The notes beneath the pieces were generated by a model that saw only the letters and a list, made by a program, of their open reading frames with translations, did no database searches and was not told the DNA's origin. From Macropodus opercularis (Eukaryota > Chordata > Actinopteri > Anabantiformes > Osphronemidae): DNA of 64,000 bases. Positions 13,661-26,200 of this stretch are shown piece after piece. How positions within the stretch are numbered: position 1 is the stretch's first letter; each line of letters opens with the position of its first letter. Location: NCBI GenBank assembly GCA_030770545.1, contig CM061097.1, positions 20,664,501-20,728,500 of the forward strand, in the 5' to 3' direction. Position numbers and translations under genes: made by a program.

Positions 13661-15400
13661 CAAAGTAAACGGTCACAATGTTTGGTCCATTGTTTGCCAC
13701 TAAGTAGATTCATGTTTAGTTAATTGAGCTGTTGGAGTTAGAGGGTGTTGCACCAAACTTAGAAAAGGATTCTCTCCACGTATTCTGGCTACAATTATAT
13801 CTGGTTGCACTAAAGTGAGACCAATTAAACCCAGTCTAGTTAGCATGGGTTTGAATTGTTTGTTTTGTGTCCATCTTTTCACTTATGTCAGCACAATTCA
13901 AGCCACATTCATTTGCACTAAGATTAAGTTAAGATGAATTAAGTTAGTATGGATATTCATTCTCTGACGTTAGCCTAGTTCAGAGCAGGCTCATATCCAG
14001 GATATCATCATCCTAGTGATTTACCTTTTAACTTAGCTGATCTCTCTCTCTGATCTTCTCTTAGAAATTGAATCTCTGCAAAACTCACTTTTCATAGATA
14101 CATGTAGCTCTGGGGTGTGTGTAAACAAATACCACAGAGTTTTAGAAGTATACCCCCTAATTTAAAAGAACATTTGCTGCTCTACAGAATCCAGTCCCAG
14201 AACAGTTCATTAATGATTTCTCCCCTTTGTGGTGTCATGAAGGCAGATATAGTCCCTCAACTGAATCTGACCAGATAAGCTTTTAATTTCCCTGAATAAC
14301 ATGCCCACAATTGTCACATCTGTAGTATTTACAGCTACAACTGTTCGGCGCAAATGACCAGTTATGATTCCTGTGAACTACTAGGTCGAATTATTTGAGT
14401 CGGAACAGGTGAACCATGGCGTCCGTTCAGAGACGGAACTAGATCCTGGTTCAGGGGATTTATTACTCAGTTGCCACCATTACAACATTGCAGTTTGAAT
14501 AACAGAAATACAAAGAAATACTTAACAAGTAAGTTAAGTGTTGTGACAGCTTTACTGTCCCTTATGAACAGATTCAGGGATGCATTCTACACCCCACAGA
14601 GGACATTTAACATATTTACCAAGAAAAAAACACTACGATATACTCATGTGACATAGGCGTCTAAGCTGTTCCCATGATGAGAGTAATTATTGCATAATGA
14701 GCAAGAAATATAACCACATGACTACAGCTACAAGCTCTGGCCACGTCTGTACAGATGCCTACACAAGACCATTGACAATCAATTAAGGAGAAACTGCTCT
14801 TCCAACACTTGAATAAACAAAATCTCACAGTAAATATGTACAGTTTACTCCTTTAACTCCTCAGTCACACATAACGATGATAAAGACAATACTCACGCGT
14901 AGATGTATGCACATTACACAAAACTGCATCACGCAGGACTTTCCTCTGCAGCTATGACCCTCGTGTTCCCCTCCGGCCACAACTGTGCTAATACTAACAA
15001 ATTAAATGCCAACATTGTCCACTAGATGGCGACATGTATACAATTCCTCTGGATCACCGGTTATTTCTGGACTATCTACACATTTAGATGGTCCACTGTC
15101 GTCTGCCAGAATTGTTCTCTTTCCTGACTCATAGAGCCTTATTTCTCTTTCTATAAATGGTATGTTTACACTCTTCCTGCCCCTCGAGACAAGTATGCTG
15201 CACAGGTTTAGTCCCTTTGTAATCAGTAATTCTGTGATCATTATGGTATTTTGAACGACCTGGCTTGATGTAGCTGCTCCTTCTCGTCCTGGCTTGGCAA
15301 GCATTCAGTAGAATAAGCCAGGATGTTGAATGAATGTATGAATAAGTAAGTGCGCAAGCAAGCAAACAAACAAACAAATAAACTAGCAGGCAAGCAAGCA
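13661..15400. other. Intergenic region between the divergent genes zfr and uqcc3
   Basis: About 1.7 kb with no recognisable gene. It holds one CTCF-like motif (separate entry) and, at its right end, a tetranucleotide repeat. Short ORFs have no recognised similarity. Confidence 0.6.
15019..15033 (+). promoter_or_regulatory. CTCF-like motif 1
   Basis: CCACTAGATGGCGAC matches 14 of 15 positions of the CTCF core consensus CCASYAGRKGGCRSY. Same orientation as the stronger site 412 bases downstream. Binding is inferred only. Confidence 0.5.
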
Positions 15401-15418
15401 AAGAAACAAACAAACAGG
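15330..15418. repeat. Tetranucleotide microsatellite (AAGC/AAAC type)
   Basis: Interrupted runs of GAAT, AAGC and AAAC units. The Leu/Val-rich minus-strand ORF that crosses it is a product of this low complexity and not a gene. Confidence 0.85.
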
Positions 15419-15430
15419 TGTGACGTGGGA

Positions 15431-15445
15431 CCACTAGGGGGCGGT
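15431..15445 (+). promoter_or_regulatory. CTCF-like motif 2 (full consensus match)
   Basis: CCACTAGGGGGCGGT matches all 15 positions of CCASYAGRKGGCRSY. It lies about 145 bases before the uqcc3 start codon, between the divergent genes zfr and uqcc3. Occupancy cannot be known from sequence. Confidence 0.6.
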
Positions 15446-15504
15446 AGTGCGCCTTAACGTTGGCTGTGGCTAACCGCCATTGACTAAAGAAGAACAGCAT
15501 CCCG

Positions 15505-15587
15505 CCTTAGATTGGTTATGCTCAGCAGGACCGAGCCGAATTGGTTCCGTTCTGACTGCGTGGTGTTGGGCTGAGCTACTGTCCAGC
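15505..15587 (+). promoter_or_regulatory. uqcc3 proximal promoter with two reverse CCAAT boxes
   Basis: Two ATTGG elements (CCAAT on the minus strand) at 15511-15515 and 15540-15544 sit 29 bases apart just before the start codon. This is typical of NF-Y-driven housekeeping promoters. The sequence is CpG-rich and lacks a TATA box. If transcription starts inside this stretch, part of it is 5'UTR. Confidence 0.5.
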
Positions 15588-16263
15588 ATGAGCCACCTGC
15601 GAGCCGCGCTGAGCTCCGCTGCCATAGCCGCCGTGCTGGCGCTCGGCTGCGGGACGTGGTTCGCCATGGCTCCAGCAGCGGAAAGGAGCAAAGTTCTGCC
15701 CAAGGTGACAGACGTTGTGCCGGGTGGAGGTCGGCTGGGGACAGCGTCTCGGGTCCAAGGGCCGGTTGTGCCTTTTAAAGCTTGTAATGCGTTTATTTTT
15801 CGGTTGTAAACGTCGTGTCATCGCCTCGTTGTTTCCTGCGGATGCATTTTGATGCCGGTCGCACAGAGGCATGATGGGGCACAGTTTACATGCTCGCCTC
15901 ACTACTGGATGTTAACTGTGCTGCCTCGACTAACACTTGACAGACCAGTGTAACTCGCTGGACGCATGTTCTCTTGCTGTAACAGGCCTTTTGTATGTAT
16001 CACATAATAAAGCGTCACGTAGTCCTGACGCACACAGCTTCACACTAGTCCTTCCAGGCGCAGACTAAAGCTGCTGCAACGAAGTGATCCACGCAGTCAC
16101 TGAGTCAATGTCCCTGCCTCTTGTTTCCCATCAGACTATGCCTGAACCAAACCCAAGGACGGTGGAGATAAGAAGGAGCAATGCCCTGATGCTGCAGGTG
16201 CTCAAGGACGCGGCGGAGAGCAAGGACAACATGGCAAGAGACCTGAAAGGACTGTTAAAATAA
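15588..16263 (+). CDS. uqcc3: Ubiquinol-cytochrome c reductase complex assembly factor 3-like
   Basis: Two exons, 15588-15704 (39 codons, donor AAG|GTGACA) and 16135-16263 (43 codons including TAA), join in phase 0 into 81 residues. UQCC3 is a small inner-mitochondrial-membrane protein needed to assemble respiratory complex III and stabilise cytochrome b (family knowledge). The protein has one hydrophobic segment at about 8-29, then a basic hinge (AERSKVLPK) and a soluble C-terminal helix. The C-terminal part aligns with human UQCC3: MP, then NPR, then a leucine-spaced helix ending in DAAESKDNMA (human QEAATTQENVA). The human protein is slightly longer (93 residues) because of its C-terminal tail. 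The start is the first ATG after the CCAAT boxes, and its upstream frame has no better candidate. Identification rests on remembered similarity, so a related small mitochondrial protein remains possible. Confidence 0.75.
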
Positions 16264-16534
16264 ACCTCTGTTGATTGCTGCTGGTACCTGTTCCAAAAAA
16301 GATGGACTTTCGTTTTGCAAGGAGTTTGTTGTGAAGATAATTTACCATTGGTTGCTGAATTATTTGTTAAATTATTTGGCTTTCTATCAGGACAGAAAGC
16401 CAGACTGACGTTATCCGTCTCGTAGATTCTTGGAGCTGATGGTGATGATGGACTAAACACGCAAAAAGGTTTGGATGGATTCACGACATGTTGCGAAGCT
16501 TCGCTGCTCAATGATTCTGTCTTTTCCTCAAATT

Positions 16535-16540
16535 AATAAA
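16535..16540 (+). terminator. uqcc3 polyadenylation signal
   Basis: AATAAA about 270 bases after the uqcc3 stop codon, followed by AT-rich sequence. It is the only canonical hexamer found between the stop and the convergent sub1 3' region. Confidence 0.6.
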
Positions 16541-17454
16541 AACATTAAAGAATGATATTTCACAGAACATCAGTTGTGATCGTTCTTCATCATGAAGTCA
16601 AGATCTTTGTTTTACCCAGGGAGCGGCATGTACATTTTACAATACAGAGGCTTAAATATGAGAGAAACAAAAACATATTTACACAGGAATGTATTATTAC
16701 AAATGCACTCAAACACTTGAACCTACAGCAATTTAATTATACAGCGGGTGCAGCTACACTTGATAGAAATGATGTATCGTGTTCAAAGAAGTCCAAGGTC
16801 AGATTAACTCCACATGGCTCAGATGATAAATCACTCAGTTTCACATGTAGATGATTTAATATCTGACTTACAGAAACAGTTTATATTTATCGGTATTTGA
16901 TGCCAACGGGTATTTAGGATTCCTTTAGCTTTTACACTTGTGAACATTACACGTACATTGTAAATTTTCCAATAAAATAGTTGAATCCTATTCCCAAACT
17001 TGATGTCATTTAAACAAGTATTCAGAAAATTCAGTTATTAGTTTCAAACAAAACAGCCCATTTTCAACAACAAACCCTTCCCCAAAGAAACGTAAACCGT
17101 TTTCATAGTCGCACTTTGGGTTATTGTGCGTAGATTATAACCAACAAATATCCAACACAGTAAACTGTTGAACAAGTGAAAGGGTTGAAGGTCTCATCAG
17201 GACTGTAACTGCCGTTTTTTTTAACGTGCCATTAACCGAACAACAAAATGAAGTTAGTGCTTCGTTTTTATTATTGAATACAAAAACATCACTGTACTGA
17301 TGCGCCGCTACTCTGTCGTCAGCCCTGCTCAAAAACAAGTTCAACACAGAAAACAGGACTATTCAGATGATTCTACATCTATACAACTACAAACTAAACA
17401 AGTCCTTTAGAAAACAACCACAGTCTGCAATTAGCACAACAGTCAAAGAAATGC
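16541..17454. other. Convergent 3' region between uqcc3 and sub1
   Basis: AT-rich stretch, most probably sub1 3'UTR on its right side. A minus-strand AATAAA (plus-strand TTTATT) at 17267-17272 is a candidate sub1 poly(A) signal about 185 bases after the stop; sub1 3'UTRs can be longer. No gene-like ORF. Confidence 0.5.
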
Positions 17455-18471
17455 TTATATTCTTTTAATGGCATCATCGATTTCTGAAATCTGCTCCTTC
17501 AGTTGGTTCCACTGTTCAGGATTCAGAGAGATGCCTGCAAGAAATGTTAAAATGTCACGTTACTTGTGCAGTTGTTCAGATCAGAGGAACCTCTAGTAGC
17601 AGTACCATTTAACTGAAGCGTTTCTGAACATCTCCACGCACGCTTACCTTTCTTCCCTGGCTTCATCTCCCCGTCTTGGTTCATCCAGTACTCTCTGATG
17701 TCAATCAGGACTTTACCTTTGAAGTCCCTGACGCTGACGTACCTCATCTTTCCAATCTGTAAGAAACATAACTGTAAACTGTTTCTGCTGACTCCGATAT
17801 CCATTCAGTGCTGAAAATGGGTTTTCCTTTTACAAACTCTACGGAATTGTCTCCATTTCTGCACAACAATGACAACACCAAGAAAACGTGTCTCGGAACA
17901 TATGAACAAGGACAAGCTTGTATATGTGTGACCAGTTTGTCAATTCTTATGAGATTGTGATGTCAGCAAGGATTCTGCTGCCTCAACTGCAATTTTAGTG
18001 TCCTGTGTCCATGTGTGTGGGAGTAAAGTAGCTAGTAAACTAGCTTACGGTTGAACTTAACAAGTCTGAATATAATAATACCTCCATATTCCTTTTTGTG
18101 TTACCAGTGCTACCTGCATTGTTCAAACTACAACAAGCCCCATAAGCACCTGAAACATGTTGTCGTCACTATTACTGCTGCCCTTGGACGAGTCACCCAA
18201 CTTGGAACTCTCCCCACTCTTTGGCTTCTTAGCTGGTTTTTCTGGAGGACTTGGCTTCTTTCTCTTTGCCTAGAAAACACATACAACTCATGTTGTCACC
18301 AAACAAATTAATGATATGATTCAAAGTCACTACTGAAGTCAGGGCACATTCAAAGTATATGGAGAAAATAAACAAACCAGACATCCGTGTGTCCTCACAA
18401 ACCTTGGTCTCTACTTCACTGTCCGAGTCACTTCCAGACGTGGAAGACAGCACTTCCTTTGATTTTGGCAT
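17455..18471 (-). CDS. sub1: Activated RNA polymerase II transcriptional coactivator p15 (PC4/SUB1)
   Basis: Complete coding region in four exons: 18403-18471, 18150-18269, 17648-17756 and 17455-17534. They total 378 nt, 125 residues plus TAA, and all junctions are in phase. SUB1/PC4 is a nuclear ssDNA-binding coactivator that works with general transcription factors and in DNA repair and chromatin (family knowledge). Residues 1-23 form the acidic serine region (SGSDSDSEVE), the site of regulatory casein kinase II phosphorylation in the family. Residues 24-60 are Lys/Pro/Ser-rich. Residues 61-125 form the conserved ssDNA-binding, dimerising domain from DDNMFQIGKMRYVSV to the end, including GKVLIDIREYWM and PEQWNQLKEQI. 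The end DDAIKRI* replaces human DDAVRKL*. The ATG follows a probable 3' splice site by 1-4 bases, so the 5'UTR is mostly in a separate exon. Confidence 0.97.
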
Positions 18472-18475
18472 TCTG

Positions 18476-19136
18476 CTGCAACAGGGGTCAAATGTTGGAG
18501 TTGGTTAGTTATTTAGAGGCTGCTGCATCCCAGAATGCAGGGTCTCTGCTGGCTTCCTTAGGCCCAGGAGCGACATCTGAAATGTCTACAGGGACAGAAG
18601 ACTTTGGCAAAATCCTACTTGGACCGTTTACCAATTTAAGATGCGCCGAGTATCATCAACGCAGCTTGTGCCCATCAAGCAAACAGGCGAGTAACCGACT
18701 AAAACGACGGACCACTTAGGTTCATCTGACTGATTTCACTGCAGGAAGATAAACTGACATGATGAGGCCAGGTTACAGACGTGGTTCTGGCTTTAGGCCT
18801 GGCTTTCAGCCTAATAAAGTGAAATCTGCGGACACATCAGCTCAGACTAACATCGCATCCAGACAACGAGTCACATTTCATCAGAGCCGGTGGTTGACGG
18901 TGCGCGGCCGCATTTCCACTAAAACTGCGCTCACATGGACGCAGCTAACTGAGGCTAAACGCCGCGTAGCTCGAAGGTTTTGTCCGCGTAGCTAGCGGTA
19001 GCGTGGAGGGCGCTGCGGAGGCGGCGTGAGCGCTGCGCGGACCGGACGGACGCGAAGCCAACCACCGTGTCCCCGCAAAGCGAGGAAGCGCTACACACAC
19101 AATTGAGCGTGTTCTTTGCAAACTGCGTACACTTAC
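18476..19136 (-). other. sub1 5'UTR intron (proposed)
   Basis: Between a TTGCAG acceptor just upstream of the sub1 ATG and a perfect GTAAGT donor (minus strand, at 19131-19136). A noncoding first exon fits this family's gene structure, but no transcript is available to prove it. The 18890-19136 end is CpG-rich. Confidence 0.5.
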
Positions 19137-19380
19137 ATGGTGCGATGCAGCGAGCGGGTTTGGTGACAGGAAGCGGAAACCTGGCCAGGATACGACGGAG
19201 ATGGGCGGAGCTGCGCGTCGAGCGCAGCGGGCAGGAAGCGACGAGGAGGCCGCGTCCAGCGCGTCACCAGCGCCTGGGTCCAGACGCTCGCACCCGTCGA
19301 TCAGGCTGCGCTGATGATCAAACTGCACCTGACGCTCAGTCTCTTATGCCAGTTGACAATAGGGCAACAAGTCCAGGCTG
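19137..19380 (-). promoter_or_regulatory. sub1 first exon and CpG-island promoter (proposed)
   Basis: GC- and CpG-rich region with a GGGCGG Sp1-type box at 19203-19208 and no TATA box. A noncoding first exon would end at 19137 at the GTAAGT donor. The transcription start is inferred to lie between about 19160 and 19320. The tandem array starts only about 325 bases further upstream. Confidence 0.5.
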
Positions 19381-22300
19381 ATCTCAGGTCAGTGAGTCGC
19401 TGAAAGCGGTTTTATGGGTTTGTGAAGAGAAGAGATAAACAGAAAACGGTTAGAAAGATTATTTCAATGATGAAAGGAACAAGAAACACAACTAGGTCAG
19501 TGATCTGCTGAAAGGCACCATCTTATCAGTATCTATGTAATTAAATATACACGTATACATTTACAATTAGCGATTTACAGTTGCTATGGTTTATCACACG
19601 CTTGGTACTTGGTGCATTCATGAACAATGTTTTGCCCTTTTCTGTACAGTAGGGGCAGCAAAAGCACTGCACTGGATCTCATGTGCGATGTGCAAATCAG
19701 CCTTTCAGGCCACAGGGTTCTCCTAAACCAGGCTACAGGGTTCACCTAAACCAGGCCACAGGGTTCACCTAAACCAGGCCACAGGGTTCACCTAAACCAG
19801 GCCACAGGGTTCACCTAAACCAGGCCACAGTGTTCACCTAAACCAGGCCACAGGGTTCACCTAAACCAGGCCACAGTGTTCACCTAAACCAGCCCACAGT
19901 GTTCACCTAAACCAGGCCACAGGGTTCTCCTAAACCAGGCCACAGGGTTCTCCTAAACCAGGCCACAGGGTTCTCCTAAACCAGGCCACAGGGTTCTCCT
20001 AAACCAGGCCACAGGGTTCACCTAAACCAGGCCACAGGGTTCACCTAAATCAGGCCACAGGGTTCACCTAAACCAGCCCACAGTGTTCACCTAAACCAGG
20101 CCACAGGGTTCACCTAAACCAGGCCACAGGGTTCTCCTAAACCAGGCCACAGGGTTCTCCTAAACCAGGCCACAGGGTTCTCCTAAACCAGGCCACAGGG
20201 TTCACCTAAACCAGGCCACAGGGTTCACCTAAATCAGGCCACAGGGTTCTCCTAAACCAGGCCACAGGGTTCACCTAAACCAGGCCACAGGGTTCACCTA
20301 AATCAGGCCACAGGGTTCTCCTAAACCAGGCCACAGGGTTCTCCTAAACCAGGCCACAGGGTTCACCTAAACCAGGCCACAGGGTTCACCTAAATCAGGC
20401 CACAGGGTTCACCTAAACCAGGCTACAGGTTCTCCTAAACCAGGCCACAGGGTTCACCTAAACCAGGCCACAGGGTTCACCTAAACCAGGCCACAGGGTT
20501 CACCTAAACCAGGCCACAGGGTTCACCTAAACCAGGCCACAGGGTTCACCTAAACCAGGCCACAGGGTTCACCTAAACCAGGCTACAGGTTCACCTAAAC
20601 CAGGCTACAGGTTCTCCTAAACCCAGCGACAGGTTCTCCTAAACCAGGCTACAGGTTCTCCTAAACCCAGCGACGGGTTCTCCTAAACCAGGCCACAGTG
20701 TTCACCTAAACCAGGCTACAGGTTCACCTAAACCAGGCCACAGGGTTCACCTAAACCAGCCTACAGGTTCTCCTAAACCAGGCCACAGGGTTCACCTAAA
20801 CCAGGCTACAGGTTCTCCTAAACCAGGCCACAGGGTTCACCTAAACCAGGCCACAGGGTTCACCTAAATCAGGCCACAGGGTTCACCTAAACCAGGCCAC
20901 AGGGTTCACCTAAACCAGGCCACAGGGTTCTCCTAAACCAGGCCACAGGGTTCACCTAAATCAGGCCACAGGGTTCACCTAAACCAGGCCACAGGGTTCA
21001 CCTAAACCAGGCTACAGGTTCACCTAAACCAGGCTACAGGTTCTCCTAAACCCAGCGACAGGTTCTCCTAAACCAGGCTACAGGTTCTCCTAAACCCAGC
21101 GACAGGTTCTCCTAAACCAGGCCACAGTGTTCACCTAAACCAGGCTACAGGTTCTCCTAAACCCAGCGACAGGTTCTCCTAAACCAGCCTACAGGTTCTC
21201 CTAAACCAGGCTACAGGTTCACCTAAACCAGGCCACAGTGTTCACCTAAACCAGGCCACAGGGTTCACCTAAACCAGGCCACAGTGTTCACCTAAACCAG
21301 CCCACAGTGTTCACCTAAACCAGGCCACAGGGTTCTCCTAAACCAGGCCACAGGGTTCTCCTAAACCAGGCCACAGTGTTCACCTAAACCAGCCCACAGT
21401 GTTCACCTAAACCAGGCCACAGGGTTCTCCTAAACCAGGCCACAGGGTTCTCCTAAACCAGGCCACAGGGTTCACCTAAACCAGGCCACAGGGTTCACCT
21501 AAATCAGGCCACAGGGTTCACCTAAACCAGCCCACAGTGTTCACCTAAACCAGGCCACAGGGTTCACCTAAACCAGGCCACAGGGTTCTCCTAAACCAGG
21601 CCACAGGGTTCTCCTAAACCAGGCCACAGGGTTCTCCTAAACCAGGCCACAGGGTTCTCCTAAACCAGGCCACAGGGTTCACCTAAACCAGGCTACAGGT
21701 TCTCCTAAACCAGGCCACAGGGTTCACCTAAACCAGGCCACAGGGTTCACCTAAACCAGGCCACAGGGTTCACCTAAACCAGGCCACAGTGTTCACCTAA
21801 ACCAGGCCACAGGGTTCACCTAAACCAGGCCACAGGGTTCACCTAAACCAGGCTACAGGTTCACCTAAACCAGGCTACAGGTTCTCCTAAACCCAGCGAC
21901 AGGTTCTCCTAAACCAGGCTACAGGTTCTCCTAAACCAGGCCACAGGGTTCACCTAAACCAGCCTACAGGTTCTCCTAAACCAGGCCACAGGGTTCACCT
22001 AAACCAGGCTACAGGTTCTCCTAAACCAGGCTACAGGTTCTCCTAAACCCAGCGACAGGTTCTCCTAAACCAGGCTACAGGTTCTCCTAAACCCAGCGAC
22101 AGGTTCTCCTAAACCAGGCCACAGTGTTCACCTAAACCAGGCTACAGGTTCTCCTAAACCCAGCGACAGGTTCTCCTAAACCAGGCTACAGGTTCTCCTA
22201 AACCCAGCGACAGGTTCTCCTAAACCAGGCCACAGTGTTCACCTAAACCAGGCTACAGGTTCTCCTAAACCAGGCCACAGGTTCTCCTAAACCAGGCTAC

Positions 22301-23249
22301 AGGTTTCACCTAAACCAGGCTACAGGTTCTCCTAAACCAGGCCACAGGGTTCACCTAAACCAGGCTACAGGTTCACCTAAACCAGGCTACAGGTTCTCCT
22401 AAACCAGGCTACAGGTTCACCTAAACCAGGCTACAGGGTTCACCTAAACCAAGCTACAGGTTCACCTAAACCAGGCCACAGGGTTCACCTAAACCAGCCA
22501 ACAGGTTCTCCTAAACCAGGCCACAGGGTTCACCTAAACCAGGCTACAGGGTTCTCCTAAACCAGGCCACAGGGTTCACCTAAACCAGGCTACAGGTTCA
22601 CCTAAACCAGGCTACAGGTTCTCCTAAACCAGGCTACAGGTTCACCTAAACCAGGCTACAGGGTTCACCTAAACCAAGCTACAGGTTCACCTAAACCAGG
22701 CTACAGGTTCTCCTAAACCAGGCTACAGGTTCACCTAAACCAGGCTACAGGGTTCACCTAAACCAGGCTACAGGTTCTCCTAAACCCAGCGACAGGTTCT
22801 CCTAAACCAGGCTACAGGTTCACCTAAACCAAGCTACAGGTTCACCTAAACCAGGCTACAGGTTCTCCTAAACCAGGCTACAGGTTCACCTAAACCAGGC
22901 TACAGGGTTCACCTAAACCAAGCTACAGGTTCACCTAAACCAGGCTACAGGTTCTCCTAAACCAGGCTACAGGTTCTCCTAAACCAGGCTACAGGTTCAC
23001 CTAAACCAGGCTACAGGGTTCACCTAAACCAGGCTACAGGGTTCACCTAAACCAAGCTACAGGTTCACCTAAACCAGGCCACAGGGTTCACCTAAACCAG
23101 CCTACAGGTTCTCCTAAACCAGGCCACAGGGTTCTCCTAAACCAGGCCACAGGTTCACCTAAACCAGGCTACAGGGTTCACCTAAACCAAGCTACAGGTT
23201 CACCTAAACCAGGCCACAGGGTTCACCTAAACCAGCCTACAGGTTCTCC

Positions 23250-26200
23250 TAAACCAGGCCACAGGGTTCACCTAAATCAGGCCACAGGTTCTCCTAAACC
23301 AGGCCACAGGGTTCTCCTAAACCAGGCCACAGGTTCTCCTAAACCCAGCGACAGGTTCTCCTAAACCAGGCCACAGGTTCTCCTAAACCAGGCTACAGGT
23401 TCACCTAAACCAGGCTACAGGGTTCACCTAAACCAAGCTACAGGTTCACCTAAACCAGGCCACAGGGTTCACTTAAACCAGCCTACAGGTTCTCCTAAAC
23501 CAGGCCACAGGGTTCACCTAAACCAGGCTACAGGTTCACCTAAACCAGGCCACAGGGTTCACCTAAACCAGGCTACAGGGTTCTCCTAAACCAGGCTACA
23601 GGGTTCTCCTAAACCAGGCCACAGGGTTCACCTAAACCAGGCTACAGGTTCACCTAAACCAGGCTACAGGTTCACCTAAACCAGGCTACAGGGTTCACCT
23701 AAACCAAGCTACAGGTTCACCTAAACCAGGCCACAGGGTTTTCCTAAACCAGGCTACAGGTTCACCTAAACCAGGCCACAGGGTTCTCCTAAACCAGGCC
23801 ACAGGGTTCACCTAAACCAGGCTACAGGGTTCACCTAAACCAGGCCACAGGGTTCTCCTAAACCAGGCTACAGGTTCTCCTAAACCCAGCGACAGGTTCT
23901 CCTAAACCAGGCCACAGGTTCTCCTAAACCAGGCTACAGGTTCACCTAAACCAGGCTACAGGGTTCACCTAAACCAAGCTACAGGTTCACCTAAACCAGG
24001 CCACAGGGTTCACCTAAACCAGCCTACAGGTTCACCTAAACCAGGCTACAGGGTTCACCTAAACCAAGCTACAGGTTCACCTAAACCAGGCTACAGGTTC
24101 ACCTAAACCAGGCCACAGGGTTCTCCTAAACCAGGCCACAGGGTTCACCTAAACCAGGCTACAGGGTTCACCTAAACCAAGCTACAGGTTCACCTAAACC
24201 AGGCTACAGGTTCACCTAAACCAGGCCACAGGGTTCTCCTAAACCAGGCCACAGGGTTCACCTAAATCAGGCCACAGGTTCTCCTAAACCAGGCCACAGG
24301 GTTCTCCTAAACCAGGCCACAGGGTTCACCTAAACCAGGCCACAGGGTTCACCTAAACCAGGCCACAGGGTTCACCTAAATCAGGCCACAGGGTTCACCT
24401 AAACCAGGCCACAGGGTTCACCTAAACCAGGCCACAGGGTTCTCCTAAACCAGGCCACAGGGTTCACCTAAATCAGGCCACAGGGTTCACCTAAACCAGG
24501 CCACAGGGTTCACCTAAACCAGGCTACAGGTTCACCTAAACCAGGCTACAGGTTCTCCTAAACCCAGCGACAGGTTCTCCTAAACCAGGCTACAGGTTCT
24601 CCTAAACCCAGCGACAGGTTCTCCTAAACCAGGCCACAGTGTTCACCTAAACCAGGCTACAGGTTCTCCTAAACCCAGCGACAGGTTCTCCTAAACCAGG
24701 CTACAGGTTCTCCTAAACCCAGCGACAGGTTCTCCTAAACCAGGCCACAGTGTTCACCTAAACCAGGCTACAGGTTCTCCTAAACCCAGCGACAGGTTCT
24801 CCTAAACCAGGCCACAGTGTTCACCTAAACCAGGCTACAGGTTCACCTAAACCAGGCCACAGGGTTCACCTAAACCAGCCTACAGGTTCTCCTAAACCAG
24901 GCCACAGGGTTCACCTAAACCAGGCTACAGGTTCTCCTAAACCAGGCCACAGGGTTCACCTAAACCAGGCCACAGGGTTCACCTAAACCAGGCTACAGGT
25001 TCACCTAAACCAGGCTACAGGTTCTCCTAAACCAGGCTACAGGTTCACCTAAACCAGGCTACAGGGTTCACCTAAACCAAGCTACAGGTTCACCTAAACC
25101 AGGCCACAGGGTTCACCTAAACCAGCCTACAGGTTCTCCTAAACCAGGCCACAGGGTTCACCTAAACCAGGCTACAGGTTCTCCTAAACCAGGCCACAGG
25201 GTTCACCTAAACCAGGCTACAGGGTTCTCCTAAACCAGGCCACAGGGTTCACCTAAACCAGGCTACAGGTTCACCTAAACCAGGCTACAGGTTCTCCTAA
25301 ACCAGGCTACAGGTTCACCTAAACCAGGCTACAGGGTTCACCTAAACCAAGCTACAGGTTCACCTAAACCAGGCTACAGGTTCTCCTAAACCAGGCTACA
25401 GGTTCACCTAAACCAGGCTACAGGTTCTCCTAAACCCAGCGACAGGTTCTCCTAAACCAGGCTACAGGTTCACCTAAACCAAGCTACAGGTTCACCTAAA
25501 CCAGGCTACAGGTTCACCTAAACCAGGCTACAGGGTTCACCTAAACCAGGCTACAGGTTCTCCTAAACCAGGCCACAGGGTTCACCTAAATCAGGCCACA
25601 GGTTCTCCTAAACCAGGCCACAGGGTTCTCCTAAACCAGGCCACAGGTTCTCCTAAACCCAGCGACAGGTTCTCCTAAACCAGGCCACAGGTTCTCCTAA
25701 ACCAGGCTACAGGTTCACCTAAACCAGGCTACAGGGTTCACCTAAACCAAGCTACAGGTTCACCTAAACCAGGCCACAGGGTTCACTTAAACCAGCCTAC
25801 AGGTTCTCCTAAACCAGGCCACAGGGTTCACCTAAACCAGGCTACAGGTTCACCTAAACCAGGCCACAGGGTTCACCTAAACCAGGCTACAGGGTTCTCC
25901 TAAACCAGGCTACAGGGTTCTCCTAAACCAGGCCACAGGGTTCACCTAAACCAGGCTACAGGTTCACCTAAACCAGGCTACAGGTTCACCTAAACCAGGC
26001 TACAGGGTTCACCTAAACCAAGCTACAGGTTCACCTAAACCAGGCGACAGGGTTCTCCTAAACCAGGCTACAGGTTCACCTAAACCAGGCCACAGGGTTC
26101 TCCTAAACCAGGCCACAGGGTTCACCTAAACCAGGCTACAGGGTTCACCTAAACCAGGCCACAGGGTTCTCCTAAACCAGGCTACAGGTTCTCCTAAACC

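Noticed and set aside
15129..15500. 123-codon Leu-rich minus-strand ORF
   Set aside because: It crosses a tetranucleotide repeat and the uqcc3 promoter; hydrophobicity comes from the repeat.
18387..18719. 110-codon plus-strand ORF overlapping the sub1 start
   Set aside because: Antisense shadow of the first coding exon and the 5'UTR intron of sub1.
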